Shown: piece after piece, positions 27,963-37,627 of the stretch
Position numbering within the stretch: position 1 is the stretch's first letter
How the letters are laid out: each line of letters starts with the position of its first letter
Assembly: GCA_022457155.1 (NCBI GenBank)
Contig: JAJGOT010000003.1
Location: forward strand, 1,821,001-1,885,000
Length of the DNA: 64,000 bases
Source of the DNA: Cladopsammia gracilis
Taxonomy: Eukaryota; Cnidaria; Anthozoa; Scleractinia; Dendrophylliidae
Reading direction: 5' to 3'
Notes under the pieces: generated by a model
What the model was told of the DNA's origin: nothing
What the model saw: only the letters and a program-made list of their open reading frames with translations
Databases searched by the model: none
Position numbers and translations under genes: made by a program

Positions 27963-28173
27963 GTAGTATAGGGGGTTGGTGTATCCGGGACCGCCTCCAA
28001 ACGCCCGCAAAACCGCTTATTTTTGGAACTCCCGAACACCTTAGTTGCCGTGCCCCCAGGGCGAATACAATGAGACCTGGGGGCACGGCAACTAAGGTGT
28101 TCGGGAGTTCCAAAAATAAGCGGTTTTGCGGGCGTTTGGAGGCGGTCCCGAATCACCAACCCCCTATACTACT
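27963..28173. repeat. Polinton-1 right terminal palindrome
   Basis: 211 bases, the inverted counterpart of 11083-11293. The loop (28061-28075) read on the other strand is tctcattgtattcgc, matching the left loop. Arms carry the same gaactcccgaacaccttagt segments. Confidence 0.9.
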
Positions 28174-29250
28174 ACATCACAGTCTGCTGACCGATGACCG
28201 TGCTGACAATAGGTGCATGAAACCTGTTGAGCTTCTGGGGACAAGAGGGCTTGGGAACTTATTGGAGGCTGCCTTAGGTGACCTCTTTTCTCTGAGCTTG
28301 CTGAATGTGTTGTTCCAACTTGACTACATCTCTCTCTAACCTCCACTTCTGACTTAAAAACCTTTAGCAACTCATCCAGCTTCCAATTTTCATTGCTAAA
28401 TTTTCTACTGATTATCAGCCGAAGCTCCTGGGGTATCTTGTTGAGGAGGACTGGGACGAGTAAACTACCGTACTGTTCAGACTGCACTCCCAGGGCCTGT
28501 AAGCCCCTTATGTGGATTTCTATTTTATCATAGAGTAGCCTGATTTCCTTAACATCATTGACAGAATTAACTACTGGTAGTTTTAGTAATTCATCCATGT
28601 GGGCGCTAATTATCAACTGTTTATTTCCGTACCTTTCCTCCAGCAGTTCCCTTGCTGCTTCGTAGTTTTTTGAAGACAAAGTCAGCCCCTTGATTGAAGC
28701 AGCAGCCGGACCGTCTAACAGAGATTTCAGATAATTCATCTTGTCGATGTCGTTGAGCCTTGAGTTGGAGTGAACGGCGCTGTCAAAACTATCGATAAAC
28801 GCTTGCCACTCGGTCGGTTTTCCACTGAATCTTTTCAATTCCAGTTTCGGTAATTTTGCATGAACTTGATCCTGTGGCGTTGAATTTGAAGGATTTAAAC
28901 CTGAGTGACCACTTAAATTTCCAGCAGAAGAAGTCGAAGAAACAGTCGCCAATGCGCAATGATTTCAACGTCGAATCTATTCTCACCATCGCCCACGTGA
29001 TTTGATCCGTAATTTCACTTGACTCGAGAACTTCATTCTGAATTGATTCCTCGTCTCCCACGAGCTCCAAAATTTTGTTATCCAAACCTTTTAGTTTATC
29101 CTGAAGTAGAATCCGTTGTTGTGATAGTTTCTCCTGAAACGATGGTTGGAAATTTGTGATTGAGGTTTCGACCTGTCCAAGGAGTTTTGTGACATATCCC
29201 CGATGGCCGCCACGAATCTGCTATGTTTTCTTGAGCTCCACTTCGGTCAT
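28174..29250 (-). pseudogene. gag: BEL/Pao gag
   Basis: The DUF1759-type gag domain is clear at 28164-28950 (KLELKRFSGKPTEWQAFIDSF, MNYLKSLLDGPAAASIKGL, YEAARELLEERYG) with the beginning of a zinc knuckle (CTYCQHGHRSADC) cut by Polinton-1. The likely start is ATG 29250, but codon 10 is TAG (29221-29223), and the frame shifts once more near 28960. Two lesions precede the intact domain, so the copy was probably dead or nearly so independently of the insertion. Confidence 0.85.
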
Positions 29251-29259
29251 TGTTGTTTA

Positions 29260-29277
29260 ATCCGGCTCGAAGGACCA
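29260..29277 (-). promoter_or_regulatory. BEL/Pao primer-binding site
   Basis: Directly next to the 5' LTR on the minus strand: TGGTCCTTCGAGCCGGAT. It starts with TGG, as needed to pair with a tRNA 3' CCA end. An Arg-type tRNA is my guess. Confidence 0.65.
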
Positions 29278-29508
29278 TGTACGATTTTTACAGTTCCAGG
29301 AACAATTACCGAAGCTAATCTTAAAATTCTAAGGTTCAAACGAGTGGAAATTCTAAGAACATCCTTTCATGAGAGTTCAATCAATATCCGATCCGAGCGC
29401 AGCATAAAACTCAACCACATGCAAAGTAATTTTACTGAGAAAACATCATGTGATTTGCGTGACAAATATCAACTCGGGGGGGGGGGGGGTTCCTCTAAAT
29501 GCCGTACA
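29278..29508 (-). repeat. BEL/Pao 5' LTR
   Basis: 231 bases, TG...CA ends, matches 8045-8273. Contains the G-run and gatccgagcgcagcataaaa, a possible promoter stretch. Confidence 0.85.
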
Positions 29509-29664
29509 GCAATTACTTAAATTGCGTTCACAACTGCGAGGATCATTCTTCATTTGATTTCATTTCCGCAGTTCATATATGATTTATTTCATATATATCA
29601 TTTCACACTCACTCCTTTCACAGGAACATATGAACCTACAATTGACCTGCTCCCAACAGTCAGT

Positions 29665-29735
29665 GGCTTCATAGCTCAGTTGGTAGAGCATCGCACCAGT
29701 AATGCGAGGTCACGGGTTCCAACCCTTTGAAGTCC
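29665..29735 (+). tRNA. tRNA-Thr-like, degenerate
   Basis: D arm and anticodon stem intact, loop CCAGTAA would read AGT (Thr), with C33. T loop is TTCCAAC and the T stem is weakened by a base loss, so it is likely non-functional. Confidence 0.45.
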
Positions 29736-29915
29736 TGAATTTTTCTCAAGCTTCTTTTCGCAGTTGCTTAAATTGCGTTCACAACTGCGAGGATCATTCT
29801 TCATTTGATTTCATTTCCGCAGTTCATATATGATTTATTTCATATATATCATTTCACACTCACTCCTTTCATGGGAACATATGAACCTACAATTGACCTG
29901 CTCCCAACAGTCAGT

Positions 29916-29986
29916 GGCTTCATAGCTCAGTTGGTAGAGCATCGCACCGGTATCGCAAGGTCACGGGTTCGAACCCGTTGAAGTCC
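29916..29986 (+). tRNA. tRNA-Thr(GGT)-like, degenerate
   Basis: Loop CCGGTAT, anticodon stem TCGCA/CGCAA with mismatches. T arm TTCGAAC intact; acceptor GGCTTCA/TGAAGTC intact. Confidence 0.45.
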
Positions 29987-30120
29987 TGAATTTTTTTCAG
30001 GCTTCTTTTCGCAGTTGCTTAAATTGCGTTCACAACTGCAAGGATCATTCTTCATTCCGCAGTTCATATATGATTTATTTCATATATATCATTTCACATT
30101 CACTCCTTTCATGGGAACAT

Positions 30121-30421
30121 GGTAAAAGGTAAAGTCGCACTCGAGCCACAATGGCCCACACGGCCGGAGCTTAACCCGGTTTCTGTAGCATGAAGCAACT
30201 AGGAATATTGCTACTCCCCCCTGGATGGGATGCTAGTCCATCGCAGGGTTACCCCCAGCATTTTGTCGCCGGTACCCATTTATACACCTGGGTGGAGAGA
30301 GACAGTGTGGAGTAAAGTTTCTTGTCTAAGGAAACAACATGACGGCAGAGACCTGGCTCGAACCACCGACCTTCAGGTTGAAAGTCCGACGCGCTAACCA
30401 CTAGACCACCGTGCCGCCCAC
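30121..30421 (-). mobile_element. tRNA-headed SINE with central conserved domain
   Basis: On the minus strand it begins ggcggcacggtggtctagtg (A box) and has ggtggttcgagcc (B box), then a conserved core around ctctccacccaggtgtataa and ccctgcgatggactagcatc. That core resembles a conserved SINE domain I know from cnidarians and other invertebrates (Nin-type). The 13-bp flank ttcatgggaacat occurs at 30108-30120 and 30422-30434, a perfect target duplication within the tRNA-repeat spacer. Confidence 0.85.
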
Positions 30422-30557
30422 TTCATGGGAACATATGAACCTACAATTGACTTGCTCCCAACGTCAGTGGTTTCATAGCTCAGTTGGTAGAGCATCGCAC
30501 CGGTATCGCGAGGTCACAGGCTCGAACCCCGTTATAGTCCTGAATTTTTTTCAGGCT
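30422..30557 (+). repeat. tRNA-repeat array, last partial unit
   Basis: Contains one more tRNA-like segment and ends at the tail tcctgaatttttttcag. From 30558 the sequence is a polymerase remnant. Confidence 0.8.
30469..30540 (+). tRNA. tRNA-Thr(GGT)-like, degenerate
   Basis: Acceptor GGTTTCA/TATAGTC mispairs, loop CCGGTAT, T loop CTCGAAC. A decayed copy. Confidence 0.4.
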
Positions 30558-33500
30558 CTTTCACAATCAGCCCAAGGCTTTTGTATAGTGCTAGATTCTT
30601 AGTGTGGAGAATATAACGTTCTATATTGTTAAGATTTGGCACGAGCTTTTCAACTTTATTTATTATTTTACGTTCAGGAGCAAGCGGGTAATCATGCTTA
30701 TCATGTAATTTTTGAGGGTGTTCCAAGACACATGGAATGTTTTTCCAGTTTGCTAATTCCTCGTCTGTCATCCATGCAAAATTTCCTACAGGAAGTGGTT
30801 GTATCATTGCCCAACCATAAAGATTGTTTGCATCTGAATGTTGTTGGTTTTGTTGGATCAAATCGTTTTCCTAAACGATGTGTTGTTGAAATTCCGCCAC
30901 AAGTTCCTTGTTCAAAGAAAAGCAGCATATCTGGATCATTTAGCAAGTCCAGCGTCACATTGCTTTCTTTCAGCGCCGCATCCCAAGCCTACCCAGGAGC
31001 TGTGTAATACCAAGCAGGATCCAACCCATAATGCTCCAGGCAGACTTTTCGGAATTCTTCAAACACATCAGCCAACAGGCATACATCAGTCTTCAAATGT
31101 AAGTCATGGTATTCACCATTGTTTCTATGCCGAATTCTTCCCATACATTTTGGGCATGTTCATAAACTTTATCTGTTATATTTGTATCGTAAAGGATTGA
31201 ATAGAAGTCTTCTTTCTCAGGAAGGGATGTTGCATTGAATTTTTCGAAAGAATTCATCCAATCATATGGGTAGACACCTTTCCTTGTCACCAAATCAACT
31301 TTCTCTCCAAATGCTTTCTTTGTTTGAATGAAGTTATCTGGTTGCAAATTTCTTGCTAGATTTTCAAGGGAAGAAGCCATGAATTTAAATGAATCAATAA
31401 ATCGCAGTTCATGGAAAATCACTTTCTCTTTTCCTTCTTTGTCTTGGAATCTTCCAACTTTAATGGTTTTGCTGAAGCTTATATATTATTCCTCATTATT
31501 TGGGATACACTTTATATTCCCACCCTTCTTTCCCAAATCTTTGATGAATAGATGAGCGTCATACCCAGATAAATTGTGAAAGATCACAGGAGTGAATTTT
31601 GGCTTGCGGAATTGAAGGTTGCATTTATTGTGCGCTGCGCCGCAGAAACGCCCTGTGTAATGGCAATGATCTCTGACTTTCTTGTTTACAGGGGTTTGCT
31701 CCTCTTTGTCAAAGCTTTCTTGGCAAATCCAACAGAGATCAGCTTCTTCAAAATCTTTTTTATCTTTTTCAGTGAAGACCATCTTTCGAGCCCGGCTGAA
31801 TTTTGGTGGATTTTCTTGATATTTTTTCCAGCATATCAACGAATGTCTGGCCAATGTCTTCCAAGTCTTCAGGGCTCTCAGCTCGATAGAGAACCGGTTC
31901 TTGGGAATATAGGTCCTCATCAAAGCAGACCACCTGGAAACAAAAACCACATGGTTGATGCTTTTGAGGGTATTTTTTTTTTGAGGGTATTTTTATTGCT
32001 CTTTGGAAATTCCTGAATTTAACTTGGCTTCCTTCTCTAGGCATTTCAATCTTCACAGCCTCAGTTTTTGAGCAACTTTCATCGTGAAGTGCTAATTTCT
32101 TTTCATCTGAGAAATGGTTCACACACCTGCGGCAGAAGATTTTTGGTTCTTTATGGCCGGAAACTTGGCTTGACAAGAGCCTGCCCAAGTTTTTCACGAC
32201 GCAGTAATGTTTGTTGTCCTCTTCAGCAATCAGGAGAAGGTCCACATTTCTATTTTGTTTTCCCCTTTTGCTGATTCTCAAGGGATAAACAACGTTTTCA
32301 AAACCAAAAACATTCACAGAAATGCCTGGATTCAATTTCTCAAATTTATCAATGCCTTTCAATTCAACTGGTAATTGGATCCCAGACCAATCCAGGTCTT
32401 CCGATTGCTCAATTAATGCACGTGTTATTCTTTCTGCGTTTTTCTCAACTGGATTCAGTTCCCTTGTAACCGCCCATTTAAAGCATTGGTTATCATCATT
32501 TTTCATGTTTATCAATGCTTTGGTATCCTTCAAACTCTTTGGCAGATTTACCCAACTGTTTCCCTTCAGGGGGTCAAACTCTACCAAATGAATTTCCAGC
32601 CGAATAACTCTATCAAATCTCCAGTTGGATCCCCGTCTTTGAAAGGCCGCTATTGCTTCCAGAGCTGTGTCATTCATGCGTTGTAACAATTCATTTTCAT
32701 TTGTTGACACCAAATTAATTTCAATGCCTGAATGGAATGCGGTCTCATCGTCAATAATCTCATCAGTCGCCATCACAGTTCTGTCCATATTGCAAACCAA
32801 AACCAACTTAACCTTGGTTTGTTTGTTTTCTTTCAGGATTTCCAACACCAATGGTTTGATTGCTTTGATTGCTTTGAAAAATGTTCTAGGGATCTATCCC
32901 AGGTCGGCCTTCAATTGTGAATTGCCTTGCGAAGTTCTTCAAAGCAGATGGACCTTCTTCAACTTTAAAATCAAGCCGCTTATCGTCTTCAGGTTCTCCT
33001 TTTAACTTGCTTAGGGCTTTCTTGAGTGAATTTCTTTTTGAAATCAAATCATTGCTTTGTTTTTTTTGTTTTTCTTCAACTTTTTATTCACCTTTTGAAG
33101 CTTTTTCTTGAGCCTTTTGATTTGTTTTTCTTTGGCTCGTTCATCCACTGGTTCGACAGGAGACGGCGCTTCAAAGTTCTTTTCTCTTTTTTGCCTGCGG
33201 GTTTGTTTTGGTTTCAGCTGATATGGTTCAACCATTTTCTTTTCTTTTGTTGCTTTTGTTGGCTCCTTTGGCAGTTCAACTGCAACAATCGGTTTCAAAG
33301 GGGCTGGAATTGCTTTTGCTGTTGATCGTTTGTTTTCTTTGGTTTTTGTTTGGCTTGTAAGCAATTCAACCAGTTCAGCTCTTCGCAATCCTGAATATCC
33401 TTTCAAACCCATTTCTTTTGCTTGGGCCTTCAATTCAGGCAACGTCAGTTTTTTCTCTGGTTCTTTGACAGTTAAAAGTTTCAATAATGCATCCCTGGTT

Positions 33501-33574
33501 CTTGCACTGGAGTGGCCAGGAATATTTCTTTCTTTTGCTATATTTCTTTATTCTGCTACTGTCTTGCTTTCCAT
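30558..33574 (-). pseudogene. B-family DNA polymerase remnant with SAP motif
   Basis: Start ATG 33574 with a TAA at codon 9. A SAP-type DNA-binding helix pair (TLPELKAQAKEMGLKGYSGLRRAELVELL) lies near residues 40-70, followed by a Lys-rich linker. Then come the D-N-Q-C and K-H-Y-C pair (32500 and 32200 regions), a zinc finger (CRRCVNHFSDEKKLALHDESC), the endonuclease VII-like block DHCHYTGRFCGAAHNKCN (about 31660), FHNLSGYDAHLF and motif A (SDANNLYGWAM, about 30830). Motifs B and C are gone. Frames change at least five times. Closest in style to the Polinton-1 enzyme but clearly distinct. Confidence 0.88.
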
Positions 33575-33623
33575 TTTATTAACCAACACAAAAAAAAAAT
33601 AAAAAATATATATAGTATTAAAA
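33575..33623. promoter_or_regulatory. Divergent promoter with TATATATAG
   Basis: A-rich 49-base spacer with atatatatag ending 9 bases before the + strand ATG. This is the same layout as the divergent promoters of Polinton-1. Confidence 0.55.
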
Positions 33624-34221
33624 ATGGAGAAAACTGAAATCAAAATTACACCAATCGACAACAACACAAGAGCTTTGGAGACACAAATATTTGATAATCT
33701 TGCAAAAGCAGCCAAAGAATGTGGGATTCATCTTCCAACTCATAAATATGCCATAAAATATAACAAACCATCAGTTACAAGACAAAGTGATAAACAAGTG
33801 TTCTTAGTTGAAGCCCGGATTGCACCAAAAGAACCAATCACCATCAATTCACAAAAATTCTCTTCTGTCAAAGAAGCGGCAAATTTTTTCGATGTTCCCA
33901 CTTATTCAATTTATACCGCACTCCGAGCTAACAAACCATATGTCACAAGAAAAGAAGGTTTGAAACATCTCATCAAAACAAGAAATCCAACAGAACAGCA
34001 GAAAAAAACTATAAATTTGCTTGAGAGATCCTTTTACAGGAAGCGAACTTTGGTTCTATTCAAAAAACAGCATTGAATCGTTTTTCAATGTTCCCTTAAC
34101 GGAAATCCCAAATGAATCAACAAGGTTCTGGCTTGATGGTGATAAAACTGCTATAATTTATCCAGGAACTTGTTTCACTTTCCAAAGATGAATTATTCGA
34201 TTATCAAAAGGAATATTATAA
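33624..34221 (+). pseudogene. HTH (NUMOD-like) DNA-binding protein, frameshifted
   Basis: The open frame is 150 residues to 34076. Residues about 72-112 (INSQKFSSVKEAANFFDVPTYSIYTALRANK) match the NUMOD1-type helix-turn-helix found with homing endonucleases and virus proteins. Downstream the sequence still codes in other frames (NESTRFWLDGDKTAIIYPG, then DYQKEYYKEMKFW ending near 34221), so a longer protein has been broken by at least two shifts. Confidence 0.55.
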
Positions 34222-34294
34222 AGAAATGAAGTTTTGGTAATTTTTAAAAATTTTCATTTTCAAAAATTTTTATTTTTTTTTGTTTTCTAATAAA

Positions 34295-34396
34295 ATGAGC
34301 TCTCAAACAACAACCACAACCCCAATCAACAAACTAAAAACAAAAGATATTTCAATCAACAAACCAATCAAAAACAGACAATGTTTATTCTGGTAT
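34295..34396 (+). pseudogene. Small reading frame split by a LINE
   Basis: ATG at 34295 starts a Thr/Lys-rich frame (SSQTTTTTPINKL) that runs into the LINE at 34397. The same register appears to resume after it at 36245-36304. Unknown protein of roughly 55-60 residues. Confidence 0.4.
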
Positions 34397-36110
34397 GAAG
34401 AAGTTCTGGTCTTTCATTAAACACCGTAGATCCGATAACCAAGGGGTTGCAACCCTCAAAAAGGACGGAAGAACAGTATCAGATCCTAAAAATAAAGCAC
34501 ATGTACTAAATATGCAGTTTCATTCTGTTTTTACTCGTGAGAAAGTCAATGCACAGCCTATAACTCTACCCCCATCCCCGTATACCGATATGGAGGATAT
34601 CCAAATAACAAGAGAAGGGGTACTACGAATGCTGGAGAAGCTCAATGTACATAAAGCCCCAGGTCCTGATGGAATTACACCAAGGGTCTTGAAGGAACTG
34701 GCACAGCCCACTGCCTCTATTCTTACAGTTATATTTAGGAAGTCGTACCTTCAGGGAGAGGTCCCCCAGGATTGGAGAGCGGCAAATGTAACTCCAGTTT
34801 TCAAGAAAGGCTCTAAGTATGACCCTGGCAATTACAGACCCATTTCCTTGACATGTATTTCGTGCAAGCTGATGGAACATATAATAACTAGTTCAATCAT
34901 GAGACATGCCAAAACCCATAATATCCTTTATCCACTACAGCACGGCTTTAGAAGTATGAGATCCTGTGAAACTCAGCTTATTGGCTTTATCCAGGATCTG
35001 ATCAACAACATGCACGCAGGTGTCCAGACTGACGTACTAGTGATGGACTTCAGTAAAGCTTTTGACAAGGTCAGTCATCAGCACCTTGTCAGGAAGTTGG
35101 AATATTATGGGGTTCGTGGACGGACAAACAAGTGGATAAATTCATTTTTAACTGGCAGGTCTCAACGAGTTGTGTTGGATGGAGAAACTTCGGATGCAGC
35201 CGACATACTTTCTGGAGTACCTCAAGGCTCCGTCCTTGGTCCCTGTCTCTTCCTACTATATATAAATGATCTGTCAAATTCGCTTATCTCAAAGGTCAGA
35301 CTTTTTGCAGACGATACTATTGCATATCTTACAATTCGTTCTGAAGCAGATGCACTTGTACTTCAAAGCGATCTTGATAAGTTAGCTGAATGGGAACGAG
35401 TATGGGATATGGAATTTAACCCTGAAAAGTGTGAAGTCTTGCGTGTTGGATGCAAACGGAACACCGTTCAACACGACTATGTTCTCCATGGTAAAGTCTT
35501 GGCATCCTGTGACTCGACTAAATATTTAGGTGTTACTGTGTCTTCTGACATGAGATGGAATAAACATGTTGATACTGTAACAAAAAAGGCGAATAGCACC
35601 TTGGGTTTCTTGAGAAGAAATCTCAAAATAAGTTCGGTCACTCTTAAGACTCTAGCATATAAGGCGCTAGTTCGTCCTACCATCGAGTATGCCGCAACAG
35701 TGTGGGATCCGTATACGAAGTCAAACATCTATAAATTGGAAATGGTTCAGCGCAGGGCAGCTAGGTTTACCTTAAACAGATATCATCAAACATCTAGCGT
35801 CGGTGATATGTTAGACCAGTTGAGCTGGGAATCGCTAGAGAGCAGAAGGAGGGCCATGAGGCTATGTATGATGTTCAAAATTCACCACAATCTTGTTGCT
35901 CCAGATGGGTTGGATAGAATGGAACCAATGCAAAGGAAGAGCAGGCACTGTAATTCTTTGAGTTACAAAGTCCCAAGATCAAAAACGAACTTCCATCTCT
36001 ACTCCTATTTCCCAAGAACGATCAGAGATTGGAACAGTCTTCCAGACGATGTAGTGCAAGCATCGACCTTGGCCTCCTTTAAACAGAGGCTTGCCAGTCT
36101 TGATTACTAG
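34395..36110 (+). CDS. LINE reverse transcriptase (open)
   Basis: A complete open frame of 571 residues from within the RT linker to the stop. The catalytic FADD and the SGVPQGSVLGP block are intact, so the insertion looks young relative to the decayed element around it. The first Met is only an in-frame codon next to the truncation point, not a native start. Confidence 0.85.
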   Translation: MKKFWSFIKHRRSDNQGVATLKKDGRTVSDPKNKAHVLNMQFHSVFTREKVNAQPITLPPSPYTDMEDIQITREGVLRMLEKLNVHKAPGPDGITPRVLKELAQPTASILTVIFRKSYLQGEVPQDWRAANVTPVFKKGSKYDPGNYRPISLTCISCKLMEHIITSSIMRHAKTHNILYPLQHGFRSMRSCETQLIGFIQDLINNMHAGVQTDVLVMDFSKAFDKVSHQHLVRKLEYYGVRGRTNKWINSFLTGRSQRVVLDGETSDAADILSGVPQGSVLGPCLFLLYINDLSNSLISKVRLFADDTIAYLTIRSEADALVLQSDLDKLAEWERVWDMEFNPEKCEVLRVGCKRNTVQHDYVLHGKVLASCDSTKYLGVTVSSDMRWNKHVDTVTKKANSTLGFLRRNLKISSVTLKTLAYKALVRPTIEYAATVWDPYTKSNIYKLEMVQRRAARFTLNRYHQTSSVGDMLDQLSWESLESRRRAMRLCMMFKIHHNLVAPDGLDRMEPMQRKSRHCNSLSYKVPRSKTNFHLYSYFPRTIRDWNSLPDDVVQASTLASFKQRLASLDY

Positions 36111-36236
36111 ACATGACCACTCCTTTCTTTATTTATTGATTTGTTATTAATTAAGTTTTACTGCTATTATTGTGAATGTACATTTTAACGCTTGCGAAAA
36201 TCTTCAGAAGTGAAGGAGGCAAGTTTAATGGAAGAA
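34397..36236 (+). mobile_element. CR1/L2/Jockey-type LINE, 5' truncated
   Basis: 5'-truncated non-LTR element. The single 571-residue frame (34395-36110) lacks an endonuclease. It has RT blocks NYRPISLTCISCKLMEHII, VMDFSKAFDKVSH, SGVPQGSVLGP and FADDT, and a C-terminal extension. The 3' end has a short A/T-rich tail and (GAA)n. The flanking gaagaagt at 34397-34404 and 36237-36244 is a probable 8-bp duplication, blurred by the tail. Confidence 0.85.
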
Positions 36237-36307
36237 GAAGAAGTACAAATTCGTTTCTCTTCCAATCCAATCTCCTTGCATCAAACTGGAAAGAGCCATG
36301 AAAATTC

Positions 36308-36775
36308 ATGAACATAATGGAAACAATTTCACTCTTGGCTTCACACTTTCAAGACAATGCAAAGAAGTTCGAAACCATTGAAAAACATATTCAAACATTA
36401 ACCAAAGAACAACAACGTGCAACCAAGAAACTTTCACCCAATCTCGCCAAGTTTGATGAAAATGAACTTGTAATTGTAAAAGAAGAAAACAAACTTTATT
36501 CAAAGCTTTATACAAAGGATGAAGAAATCGTTTGTCCTTTCTTCCAGCTGAACAATGGAAAAAAGACGAAACTATCTCCCAATGAAATACTTGGCAAAAC
36601 ATTCAATGGAACCTGCATCACGCAACCAACCAAAGTTTACATCAACAGCAACACAACGTCAATAATTATGGCTACACAAGCAGTTCTTGTCAAGGAAATA
36701 GTTGAAGAAGAAGTCGAAGAAACAGTGCATCAAAAATGGTTTGATGAATATGAAGATGGTGATGATGAAGATTAA
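36308..36775 (+). CDS. Unknown acidic protein of the third element
   Basis: 155 residues, still open. Helical N-terminus (HFQDNAKKFETIEKHIQTLTKEQQRATKKL), mixed centre (VCPFFQLNNGKKTKLSPNEILGKTF) and a very acidic tail (EEEVEETVHQKWFDEYEDGDDED). No family recognised. Position between the HTH gene and the fibre-like gene suggests it belonged to the element. Confidence 0.5.
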   Translation: MNIMETISLLASHFQDNAKKFETIEKHIQTLTKEQQRATKKLSPNLAKFDENELVIVKEENKLYSKLYTKDEEIVCPFFQLNNGKKTKLSPNEILGKTFNGTCITQPTKVYINSNTTSIIMATQAVLVKEIVEEEVEETVHQKWFDEYEDGDDED

Positions 36776-36809
36776 GCGTCAAAATTATTAAACGAAAACC
36801 TTTAATAAT

Positions 36810-36989
36810 TCAACCTTCACCAGACCCAGGGTCGTCAGATTCAGATTCAGAGTCATCCCAAACCATAACTGGATTTTCTGATGTCCAATCTGGGTCATTA
36901 ATTATGTCATCTTCTGGTTCCCAATCTGAATCCAATTCCTCTGGCAAATTTTCGTCTTGAGAATCGTACCAGCTGCTTGAATCACTCAT
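36810..36989 (-). CDS. Small acidic protein, 59 residues
   Basis: Starts MSDSSSWYDSQDENLPEEL and continues Asp/Glu/Ser-rich to DDPGSGEG. Convergent with the gene ending at 36775. Too short for a family call. Confidence 0.4.
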   Translation of the reverse strand: MSDSSSWYDSQDENLPEELDSDWEPEDDIINDPDWTSENPVMVWDDSESESDDPGSGEG

Positions 36990-37013
36990 TTTAAAGTCTT
37001 TTCATAATCTTTT

Positions 37014-37462
37014 TCATATTTTTTTTTCAATATTCAGGCACAGATCAATCACGATGGCATCAACCAGCTTCATTTCATTCACAAATGCCTGAGAATCAAA
37101 TGACTTTCCTCTTAACAAAGCTCTCAGATCAGTCAAAACTTTCTCATATGTTTTGAAGGCAAACTGACACGTTTCCATTTTCTTTTTCACATTCTTCACT
37201 TCCTGGAAAGTCTTCAAACACAATCCAACGCCATTCACAACACCCAAAACAATTGGATTGAGTGTCACACCTCCAACAATAGTGCCAGTGACAACAAGAA
37301 ATGTTGAGCCAAGACTCAGCAGAAGATTATTCTTTTGAAATACCTGAACGCTCTTTTGAAGCACCAAAGACGTTGGTGGTAATACTTGTATAACTCTTTT
37401 ATCTTATCAACTTTTTCCGGTTCAAGTGTTGGATCAATGTGGTTGAAATTAAAGATGTTCAT
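37014..37462 (-). pseudogene. Membrane protein of third element, frameshifted
   Basis: Start probably ATG 37462; the frame shifts near 37395 into the 117-residue frame. Hydrophobic segment LLLSLGSTFLVVTGTIVGGVTLNPIVLGVVNGVGL forms two membrane passes, followed by a charged helix. The layout (helix, two hydrophobic segments, helix) mirrors the 14079-14759 protein of Polinton-1, though sequence similarity is weak. Confidence 0.5.
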
Positions 37463-37627
37463 TTTATGAAAGAGTTTTAGATTTCAAACAAAAGACCTAA
37501 TGTATATTTTCGGCTGTTTCCTAACTTTTGTTTTTTTGCCAGAGAAATCTGAAGAGATCCACCTTCATCCAAAGCATAGTTAATTGTTATTTTTTGTGGC
37601 CCATGGTGTGGGGATGATTTTCGTTCA

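Larger units (their letters stand above)
11083..28173. mobile_element. Polinton-1 (Maverick-type virus-like element)
   Basis: A 17.1-kb element with matching termini AGTAGTATAGGGGG...CCCCCTATACTACT, inserted in the BEL/Pao gag. The flanks give acatc (11078-11082 and 28174-28178); counting the terminal A makes a 6-bp repeat acatca, the size expected for Polintons. It carries polymerase, integrase, packaging ATPase, capsid genes and about ten further genes, mostly intact. Only three lesions are visible, all frameshifts: in the capsid gene and in two accessory genes. The gene order on + is nuclease, VLTF3-like (-), RNA candidate, membrane protein (-), penton-like (-), anchored protein, coiled-coil protein (-), capsid, ATPase, small genes, integrase, polymerase (-). 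Confidence 0.95.
8045..29508 (-). mobile_element. BEL/Pao LTR retrotransposon, interrupted
   Basis: Bounded by LTRs at 8045-8273 and 29278-29508 (start tgtacgatttttacag, end gtaca) and a 5-bp target duplication gcaat at 8040-8044 and 29509-29513. Coding order on the minus strand is gag, zinc knuckles, aspartic protease, reverse transcriptase, RNase H; the integrase is missing. The Polinton-1 insertion (11083-28173) splits it between the two zinc-knuckle regions. Several stops and frameshifts mark it as a dead copy. Without the insertion it would be about 4.4 kb. Confidence 0.9.
29509..30120 (+). repeat. tRNA-repeat array resumes
   Basis: Continues exactly where the array broke at 8044 (gcaattacttaaattgcgtt). 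Holds two full units with tRNA-like segments and a shortened spacer lacking catttgatttcattt near 30050. Confidence 0.85.

Noticed and set aside
27809..28339. 176-codon plus-strand frame across the right Polinton end
   Set aside because: It runs through a palindrome and into antisense gag; similar frames appear in every palindrome arm (11064-11474, 11097-11306, 27950-28159).
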